DNA of 64,000 bases, from assembly GCA_013289855.1 (NCBI GenBank), contig JABCZD010000003.1:310001-374000 (forward strand), read 5' to 3'. Positions 58,421-64,000 of the stretch are shown piece by piece. This DNA comes from Acidobacteriota bacterium. Lineage in GTDB: Bacteria; Acidobacteriota; Terriglobia; Acidiferrales; UBA7541. Below the pieces are notes generated by a model that was not told where the DNA came from, did not search any database, and saw nothing but the letters and a program-made list of their open reading frames with translations. The position numbers and the translations under genes are program-made. Position 1 is the stretch's first letter, and every line of letters begins with the position of its first letter.

Positions 58421-59181
58421 ACAAGCTCTCTCGACGTCAAATCATTACCACCGGGCTCGCGGCTGCCGCGGGTATTTCCGGGCTGGCCGTGGCTGCGAAA
58501 CTTGCCGGACGATACGGACTCATCCCGCCGGATTCGGGAGGAATTTACGGACCCGGTGAAACACTTACCTATGCTGCGCAGCGGGTATTGACTCGCCACA
58601 CTCTGGCGCGTGAGTTTTCTCAAAGCCAGATCTCCAAAGATCCGTTTGCGTATCCGGTCGATCCCCTGGGCGAAGAATTCCAGCGCTTTCAGAGCGCGGC
58701 ATTTGCGGACTGGCGTCTGGTCGTTGATGGCATGATCGCCCGCCCGGCATCCTTCTCGGTTGCGGAGCTCAAGAGCTTTCCCGCCCGCACCCATATCACG
58801 ATGATCGGCTGCGAAGAAGGCTGGACATATATTGCCGAATGGACGGGTGTTCCACTCTCACACATCCTGGAACTGGTGGGGACGCTGCCCAGGGCCCGAT
58901 ACGTTGTCTACCGCTCGATTCAACCCGAGGCCTGGGATAGCATCGACATGGCTGAGGCTATGCACCCGCAAACTCTCGTCAGCTACGGTATGAACGGCGG
59001 CGAGTTGCCTGTGCCCTTCGGCGGACCTCTGCGCATGCGCGTTCCCCGCCAACTCGGCTACAAGAACGTTAAATACATCAACCGCCTCACGGTCACTGAT
59101 AAGCTCAAACAGTTCGGCAAAGGCTTGGGCTCCGGCGAATTGGGGGCGGAAGATGGGTACGCGTGGTACGCGGGCATCTGA
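58417..59181 (+). CDS. Molybdopterin oxidoreductase, YedY/MsrP-like, TAT-exported
   Basis: A 254-residue protein. N-terminal twin-arginine signal (LSRRQIITTGLAAAAGISGLAVAA) predicts export of the folded, cofactor-loaded enzyme. The sulfite-oxidase fold core has DWRLVVDGMIARPASFSVAELKSFPARTHITMIGCEEGWTYIAEWTGVPLSHIL; the Cys in IGCEEGW would bind molybdenum. YGMNGGELPVPFGGPLRMRVPRQLGYKNVKYINRLTV closes the domain. MsrP repairs oxidised methionine in the periplasm; this relative may do so or reduce another S/N-oxide. Translationally coupled to its cytochrome b. Confidence 0.9.
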   Translation: MNKLSRRQIITTGLAAAAGISGLAVAAKLAGRYGLIPPDSGGIYGPGETLTYAAQRVLTRHTLAREFSQSQISKDPFAYPVDPLGEEFQRFQSAAFADWRLVVDGMIARPASFSVAELKSFPARTHITMIGCEEGWTYIAEWTGVPLSHILELVGTLPRARYVVYRSIQPEAWDSIDMAEAMHPQTLVSYGMNGGELPVPFGGPLRMRVPRQLGYKNVKYINRLTVTDKLKQFGKGLGSGELGAEDGYAWYAGI

Positions 59182-59274
59182 GGGCGCAGGCCATCGCAGG
59201 ACCAAGCCCTTCGCCGTTGGGCTTGTCACATCTGTGGTGTGTGATGGAACGGTCTTTGTGCGGCGCGAAGATTT

Positions 59275-60093
59275 TCAGTTGGCGCCATTCCCGACAAGAA
59301 CCCAGGAAAGCGCCTCGTCGACACTGCGAAAAACGCGCAGTCCTTTTTCGCCCAAGGATTCACGAAATGCCACGAACTTTTGCGCTAATCCAAATACCAC
59401 GTCGCAGTTCACCAGGATCGCCCGCCGAGCATCTGGCGCGAATACAGACTTTTCCGCTAGCCGCCGCACATCTTCAGAACCAAGCTCGATTTTGGTGACG
59501 TGGGTAAGGTCCATCAACTGCGAGAAGCTCGGATCAAAGTCGGGATCGGTCATGAGTCTGTCTTGATGCGCCAATCCGTCAGCGAAGGTCAAGACACCGG
59601 TGGCGGTAGTCATCACCAATCTACGCTCCTTATCGATTCTGAAGTAAGCGGCCATGGAATTTTCCGCCACGTGCTCCCCCAATCGGGGGCTTACAAATGT
59701 TTTCCCAAGCAACACCGCCTCCACCGCCGCGAATAGCTCGCCCTCGGCATCGGACTTAACCACGTAGCCGTGTCCCCCGGCGCTGAGCGCCTCTCGCGCC
59801 ACATCGGCATCCTGCTCTTGCGTCACAAAAAGTATTTTGCTTTTGGGAGCGACCTTGCGAATTTGCCGCGCTGCGGCAATCCCATTCAACTCGGGCATCC
59901 CGATGTCCAATAAAATTACGTCCGGCTGCAGCTCCTTCGCTTTCTGAACCCCTTCAAGTCCGTCGGACGCCACGCCAACAACTTGCCAGTCCTGCTTTCC
60001 CCGAAGCTTTTCTAGTGCATAACGCCGCCAATCGGCAAAATCATCCACCACAAGAATGCGCGTAGGTCGCAAAAACGGGCTCCTTTTCTTCAA
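59275..60093 (-). CDS. Response regulator with C-terminal SpoIIAA-like domain
   Basis: A 272-residue protein, start at TTG 60093 or shortly after. Residues 10-130 are a REC domain: RILVVDDFADWRRYALEKL, DVILLDIGMPELNG (phospho-acceptor Asp) and ILFVTQEQDADVAREALSAGGHGYVVKSDAEGEL. Instead of a DNA-binding domain, the second half (YFRIDKERRLVMTTATGVLTFADGLAHQDRLMTDPDFDPSFSQLMDLTHVTKIELGSEDVRRLAE) resembles a SpoIIAA/STAS-like domain. This suggests a protein-interaction output. No kinase is adjacent. Convergent with the YedY-like gene. Confidence 0.8.
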   Translation of the reverse strand: MKKRSPFLRPTRILVVDDFADWRRYALEKLRGKQDWQVVGVASDGLEGVQKAKELQPDVILLDIGMPELNGIAAARQIRKVAPKSKILFVTQEQDADVAREALSAGGHGYVVKSDAEGELFAAVEAVLLGKTFVSPRLGEHVAENSMAAYFRIDKERRLVMTTATGVLTFADGLAHQDRLMTDPDFDPSFSQLMDLTHVTKIELGSEDVRRLAEKSVFAPDARRAILVNCDVVFGLAQKFVAFRESLGEKGLRVFRSVDEALSWVLVGNGAN

Positions 60094-60343
60094 ACTTCAA
60101 TAGCCAATTCTGGTCTGACGGTCGTGCTGAACCAAACCCTAGAAAGGTACCGCGTCGTAGCGGTTCGGTCGTTGCTCGAAAGCAACCTTCGTGCTTGCTC
60201 CGAGGCAATCGGGAAGAGGAACGTGCGGGCATTCTACAGATTCCCTGTCAATTCGCAAGGATTTCCAGCATCGTCGCGCCCCAGTTGAAACCCCAGTTGG
60301 AGCATTGTTGAAACATTGATTCAGCAGGCCTACAGTATCGAGC

Positions 60344-60850
60344 GTGCGGACTCCACCTAAGCGGCTCGAGGATCAACCTCTTTTCCACATCACCTCGGTC
60401 AACGTTCAGACCGTCTATTTCGACGGCAACGTTGATTTTGAGATTCGCGGCGCCTTTGACCGTACCCATGGCGTTCATGAGGGCCACGGTTGGCTCTTAT
60501 TACCGCAGCGCGAAAGTCTGGTGGGCGATCTCAAATTTCTGGATCACCACGCGAAAAGCGCCCTCTTTCTCACCGCGGAGCGCGCCATTCCGAATCTCAA
60601 GAATTCCAGCGTTCCGTACCTGTCAGGTCGCTGGAAGCCCTATCACGTGTGGATGGTCATTGAACCCGGATGGGTCTGGAACCGGATGCTATTTAATCGG
60701 GGTTGGAGCGATGAACGCTGCGACATTTGCAGAGAGCGCATTAAATCGGGCGAGTACGGCTTCGTCGATCGCGGCGGCCACAAAATCTGCGAACGATGTT
60801 ACGGACAATACGTCGCCACCCACGATCTCTCTTTCATCGATCAGCTCTAG
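60344..60850 (+). CDS. Hypothetical protein with C-terminal zinc ribbon
   Basis: A 168-residue protein from GTG at 60344; TACAGT ends seven bases upstream and there is no Shine-Dalgarno. The N-terminal two thirds are unassigned (VQTVYFDGNVDFEIRGAFDR...HGWLLLPQRESLVGDLKFLDHHAKSALFLTAERAIP). The end holds a treble-clef or LIM-like site: RCDICRERIKSGEYGFVDRGGHKICERCYGQYV. Function unknown. Confidence 0.65.
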   Translation: MRTPPKRLEDQPLFHITSVNVQTVYFDGNVDFEIRGAFDRTHGVHEGHGWLLLPQRESLVGDLKFLDHHAKSALFLTAERAIPNLKNSSVPYLSGRWKPYHVWMVIEPGWVWNRMLFNRGWSDERCDICRERIKSGEYGFVDRGGHKICERCYGQYVATHDLSFIDQL

Positions 60851-61320
60851 TTTATTCGAATGCGTCCGGCTTATCTTTAACCCCGCCAGTTAGTTAGCCG
60901 CAGAAGCCACTCGGCAGTCGGTCGCCGCGCCGTAATTTAAGACTCTCCCTCAAATATGTCTTGACAAGGCAACTGCCGATTTGTTAAAGTTTCGACGTAC
61001 AGAAGTGCGTCTGATTCATGCATCGCCGACGCGACTCTCCACGCTCCGGCCACCTAGTAACTACTTTGAAATCGTATTCCCCTCGTAAGTTCAGTAGAAT
61101 GAACACTTGCAAAAGGATGTGAAAACAAAGGACTTTAAGTACCTTTGTTTTCACATCCTTTCAGAAAACCCTGGGGGTACCCGTCACCGCAAACCATGAT
61201 TCCACTTCCGCGCCCCCGCGCGACGGAACTTGCTCCGTCGCGCAGGGGGTACTGTGCTAATTTGAACGATGCCTTGCGAAGGGTGAAAGGTGGGAGTGAG
61301 TTAGTTGCCCTTTCAATCGG
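60851..61320. other. Non-coding stretch with palindromic element and orphan -35 box
   Basis: No credible gene in 470 bases. It contains TTGACA at 60961-60966 with a weak TTAAAG 17 bases downstream, and copy 2 of the 90-bp hairpin element. A 70-codon frame on the plus strand starts inside the palindrome and is not credible. Confidence 0.5.
61089..61177 (-). repeat. Dispersed 90-bp element with long hairpin, copy 2 (inverted)
   Basis: Its 19-bp stem (61113-61160) is identical to that of copy 1 at 22595-22684. On the minus strand it shares the leading CCCCC and trailing TGCAAGTGTTCATTCT, with small indels. Confidence 0.8.
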
Positions 61321-61710
61321 TCAAAGGCTATACGCCAGCGGATGCTTGGGCTCGTAAAGCATGATGTCGTCCGCGCCAGGTACGGCCATCACCGCCACGA
61401 GTCCGTACCCGTGATCCTGAACTTCGCCGCGGAACTCCGCTCCTTTGCCCTTCAGTTCAGCGACCGTCTGTGAGATGTCGTCGCACATCAGGGAGATCAG
61501 ATGGTGCCGCGGCGATTCGTACGTCTTGCCATCGTAGACGCTGTGGGTCGGGTGCACGCCCATCTCACTCCGCCCGGTCTTGAAGATCAGCCAACCCGCT
61601 CCTCCGCCCAGCGCATCCTCGACGTAGGGCCAGCCGAGGACGTCGCGAAGGAATGCGCGCGTTGCGGGGGCATCGTCGCAATAAATCAGGGTGTGGATGC
61701 TGGTGATCAT
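61321..61710 (-). CDS. VOC-family (glyoxalase-like) protein
   Basis: A 129-residue vicinal-oxygen-chelate protein: MITSIHTLIYCDDAPATRAFLRDVLGWPYVEDALGGGAGWLIFKTGRSEMGVHP. The second babbab module is HLISLMCDDISQTVAELKGKGAEFRGEVQDHGYGLVAVMAVPGADDIMLYEPKHP. Candidate metal ligands are His (SIHTL) and Glu (LYEP). Substrate not predictable; some relatives confer drug or peroxide resistance. Confidence 0.88.
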   Translation of the reverse strand: MITSIHTLIYCDDAPATRAFLRDVLGWPYVEDALGGGAGWLIFKTGRSEMGVHPTHSVYDGKTYESPRHHLISLMCDDISQTVAELKGKGAEFRGEVQDHGYGLVAVMAVPGADDIMLYEPKHPLAYSL

Positions 61711-61866
61711 CAGACTGAACTACTGAAATCGCCTAAAATTCTACTATTTCCGTCTATTGCCAATCAAGAAGCCGCTGATTCGCACTGGAGATCGAAATTA
61801 GGACACTACCCGCGGGGGCGAAGCCTAAGCCCATGTCTTTGAATCAGAAACCTAGCGGAAGCCGCT

Positions 61867-62838
61867 CTATTTTGCCGCGGCAGCACCCACCGCCGATTCG
61901 GGCGCTTGACGCCGCCGCCGCCCGCTCAGCAGATACACCGCTGCGCGCAGCTCAAACAAAGGATCGTCCGACGGCTCAATGCCATCCACCCGCGGAATCG
62001 GGTCCAGGATAATTCCCTTCTGTTCGTGCGCGTCGTCCGGCACTCTCGCCGTTAGCGTTACCCGGCCAAAATTGACCAACGGCCGGTCCTCCGGCCAGTG
62101 GATGGTCGCGTCATCCAGCACGTCGTTCTCGTTCGCCATCTGTACCAGGATTTGGAAGTTCACCGCGCCCGCCGCAATGCGATGTGCAAGCTCATCGAAA
62201 AGAAAGTTTGGATCGTTGATCTTTGCACTCGCTTCATCGAGATGCTCTTCCCCGGCCTCCGGAACGACCCGGTAGCGGCCATAGCGCGAGACGCCATCCT
62301 TGTTCGTAAACCGGAAAGCCGATATCGCGAAGTAGCTGGCCTGCGCAAAACTCGCTGGCCTCGGCTTGGGCTGCACGAATGCCAATGCTGCAGGGTGCGA
62401 ACCCAGGAACGCCTCAATGGGCTTCGGTGACGGCTTCGATGGATCGCTCGCCGCAATCGCACGCAACAATTCCAGAAACTCCTGCCCCGTCCGCACCGGA
62501 AATCCGTCCGTCGAATGACTGATGATATCCGTGTGCACGCGTTCGCCAAGATGGAACCGAATGCCCAGCCCATGCGGCATCGCGTTGGGATCGTTGTCGG
62601 GAATCAACGGCAGTCCCGTGGAGTTCGAGAATCGCGCCGTCACCGGCGTAGACTCGTGCGCAATGTGTGGGGCCCGCGTCAGCGCCGCGGCATCACGTGA
62701 AGGCGTGAACGTGCCGGTGAGCAGCATCCCCTTGGCGTGCGCCGGACGAAAACCAGGGTGCTCGCCAAAAAGGGTCTCGAACTGCTTGAGAATATCCTGG
62801 CTCAACGCTATGACTTTTTCATCGTTTGGAAGTGGCAT
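61867..62838 (-). CDS. Catalase-family haem peroxidase (small, SrpA-like)
   Basis: A 323-residue minimal catalase-fold protein. Distal His in FRPAHAKGMLLTGTFTPSRDAA, conserved FSNSTGLPLIPDNDPNAMPHGLGIRFHLG, and the proximal haem region LFELRAAVYLLSGRRRRQ with R..Y. It lacks the N-terminal arm and C-terminal domain of true catalases, as do catalase-related peroxidases. No signal peptide, so cytoplasmic. Monocistronic, upstream of the VOC gene on the same strand. Confidence 0.88.
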   Translation of the reverse strand: MPLPNDEKVIALSQDILKQFETLFGEHPGFRPAHAKGMLLTGTFTPSRDAAALTRAPHIAHESTPVTARFSNSTGLPLIPDNDPNAMPHGLGIRFHLGERVHTDIISHSTDGFPVRTGQEFLELLRAIAASDPSKPSPKPIEAFLGSHPAALAFVQPKPRPASFAQASYFAISAFRFTNKDGVSRYGRYRVVPEAGEEHLDEASAKINDPNFLFDELAHRIAAGAVNFQILVQMANENDVLDDATIHWPEDRPLVNFGRVTLTARVPDDAHEQKGIILDPIPRVDGIEPSDDPLFELRAAVYLLSGRRRRQAPESAVGAAAAK

Positions 62839-63007
62839 AAACCGCTCCTGAATAATCCGAGATGTTGCTCCGACGCGTTGCTTTGATGACGCTATCGCCC
62901 AATACGATGCTGTTTAATTTAGAGAGAAAAACAGCGAATGCGCCGAAACGCATGGGCAAAATCCTAGCACAGGCGCGGCATACGGCAAGCAGTCAACAAA
63001 TCGCGCC

Positions 63008-63070
63008 CTTCGACTTCACTTGGGTGGCCTTCATTGGGTCGCCCTTTACGGGGTCGCTCTTTACTTGGCC
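63008..63070. repeat. 15-bp tandem repeat across the aspartate kinase stop codon
   Basis: On the minus strand four degenerate units of CCCCGTAAAGGGCGA type begin in the last codons of the aspartate kinase gene, include its TAA, and continue about 45 bp downstream. Confidence 0.65.
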
Positions 63071-64000
63071 GCTCTATCCAATCCGAACTCCCGATGCAGC
63101 GTGCGCAGCGCCGGCACCACGGACTGTTCTTCAATCACAAACGAAATGTTCGTTTCCGAAGAGCCTTGCGCGATGGCGATAATATTTACGCCTTCTTTGC
63201 CCAGCGCATTAAACGTCTTGCCCGCGATACCAGGGATGCCGCGCATGTTCTGTCCCACCACCGCCACGATCGCAATGTGCGGATCCACGCGAATATGCTC
63301 TACCTTTTCATGTTCCAAATCCTGCGCAAATTCCTTGCGCAAACCTTCCACGGTTTTTTCCGCGTCCGCGGACGAAATACCGAAACAGATATCGTTCTGT
63401 GACGACGATTGCGAAATCAGCAATACATTCGCCCGCACTTCCGCCGTGGTCGAAAACGTGCGTCCCACCACGTCCGGCAGTCCCACGATTCCCGGGCCAC
63501 CCACGCTGATGAGCGTTACGTCCCGAATCGCCGTCAACGCTTTTACGCCTCCGCCGACGCTCTGCGCTTGCGGCGTAATCTTGGTTCCCGTCTGCTCCGG
63601 CGCAAAGCTATTGCGAATCCATACCGGAATCCCAGCGTGCATCACTGGTCGCAATGTCTTCGGATGCAACACTTTCGCGCCAAAATATGCCAGCTCCGCC
63701 GCTTCCCGGTATGAAATTTCTGGAATGGTTTTCGCCTCGGTCACCAGCCGCGGGTCCGCCGTCAACACGCCATCCACATCCGTCCAGATGATTACTTCAT
63801 CCGCATCCAGCGCGGCGCCCAAAATCGTCGCGGAATAATCGGATCCGCCGCGGCCCAGCGTGGTCAGGTCTCCATTGGGCGTGGCGCCCAGAAAGCCCGT
63901 CACCACCGGCACAATCCCGCGCTCCAGCAGAGGCAAAAGTCGCGCCTGCGATTTCTCGCGCGTGCGTTCCATCTGCGGCTCCGCTCCTCCGTGGAATTCG
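63061..64000 (-). CDS. lysC: Aspartate kinase, N-terminus outside window
   Basis: The C-terminal 313 residues; the frame is open through base 64000, so the start lies beyond. The end of the kinase domain is seen: VVTGFLGATPNGDLTTLGRGGSDYSATILGAALDADEVIIWTDVDGVLTADPRLV and VLHPKTLRPVMHAGIPVWIRNSF. Two regulatory ACT domains follow (ALTAIRDVTLISVGGPGIVGLPDVVGRTFSTTAEVRANVLLISQSSSQNDICF and HIAIVAVVGQNMRGIPGIAGKTFNALGKEGVNIIAIAQGSSETNISFVI). It makes aspartyl phosphate for Lys/Thr/Met synthesis and is feedback-controlled through ACT. No homoserine dehydrogenase is fused at the C-terminus; the protein ends LDRAAK. Confidence 0.95.
   Translation of the reverse strand, partial: EFHGGAEPQMERTREKSQARLLPLLERGIVPVVTGFLGATPNGDLTTLGRGGSDYSATILGAALDADEVIIWTDVDGVLTADPRLVTEAKTIPEISYREAAELAYFGAKVLHPKTLRPVMHAGIPVWIRNSFAPEQTGTKITPQAQSVGGGVKALTAIRDVTLISVGGPGIVGLPDVVGRTFSTTAEVRANVLLISQSSSQNDICFGISSADAEKTVEGLRKEFAQDLEHEKVEHIRVDPHIAIVAVVGQNMRGIPGIAGKTFNALGKEGVNIIAIAQGSSETNISFVIEEQSVVPALRTLHREFGLDRAAK

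Noticed and set aside
61145..61357. Plus-strand frame of 70 codons upstream of the VOC gene
   Set aside because: Starts inside the palindromic element and overlaps the 3' end of the VOC gene; not credible.

Overview
The window reads as chromosomal DNA of an acidobacterium (phylum Acidobacteriota, probably near Koribacter/Terriglobia). This is an inference from the GC-rich base use, the exported VWFA-related protein with its Pro/Ala linker, several small protein families typical of that phylum, and GTAG-headed REP hairpins next to a REP-associated transposase. Most of the sequence is ordinary, densely coding chromosome. There is one gene-poor accessory stretch at about 22.5-27.5 kb and no prophage, CRISPR array or complete insertion sequence.

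Layout. 0-6 kb: two exported Pro-rich proteins (one VWFA-like, one cut by the window edge), a YihY-type membrane protein, a lipoprotein, a small exported protein, a zinc-ribbon membrane protein and a PilZ protein. 6-22.5 kb: a sugar-kinase, transporter and cell-wall region. It holds a BadF-type GlcNAc/MurNAc kinase, an SSS symporter, an APC permease, a PadR regulator with a membrane partner, a BtuF-like binding protein, a NamZ-like exo-muramidase, a NagZ-AmiE fusion, a MurU-like nucleotidyltransferase, an AmgK-like kinase fused to a RapZ C-terminal domain, MurQ and MurA. 22.5-27.5 kb: palindromic repeats, a hicAB pair whose toxin gene carries a nonsense codon, several small orphan ORFs, a YraQ/ArsP-type permease and an HTH protein. 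27.7-32.9 kb: a CADD/PqqC-like protein, pnp, rpsO, a protein of unknown function and a DUF2911 protein. 32.9-35.8 kb: a RAYT bracketed by inverted REPs, an EamA transporter and a YVTN propeller. 35.8-40 kb: FolE, two tandem PTPS paralogues, a GT2 glycosyltransferase, a TlpA-like protein, a DUF4149 protein and tRNA-Val(CAC). 40-49.8 kb: MoxR, DUF58, MutY and TgpA-like genes, rimO, yacG, pgpA and a TIG/NHL protein. 49.9-53 kb: cinA, plsY, gpsA. 53-64 kb: small conserved proteins, a MASE1-PAS histidine kinase, tandem NTF2-like proteins, a cytochrome b plus YedY/MsrP-like pair, an unusual response regulator, a VOC protein, a catalase-family protein and the C-terminal part of aspartate kinase.

The strongest system-level observation is the peptidoglycan salvage region. 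Gene content predicts release of GlcNAc, MurNAc and peptide from wall fragments (NagZ-AmiE, NamZ), uptake (SSS and APC carriers), a 6-phosphate catabolic branch (BadF kinase, MurQ) and a 1-phosphate/UDP anabolic branch (AmgK, MurU) next to de novo MurA. The AmgK-like kinase carries a RapZ-type GlcN6P-sensing domain, which would link salvage to amino-sugar status.

A second theme is repeat biology: seven GTAG-hairpin REPs or remnants, two other dispersed palindromic elements, and short 11-15 bp tandem repeats that recur at gene starts and ends. Several genes also have a -10-like hexamer only 5-8 nt before the start codon and no Shine-Dalgarno, suggesting leaderless mRNAs.
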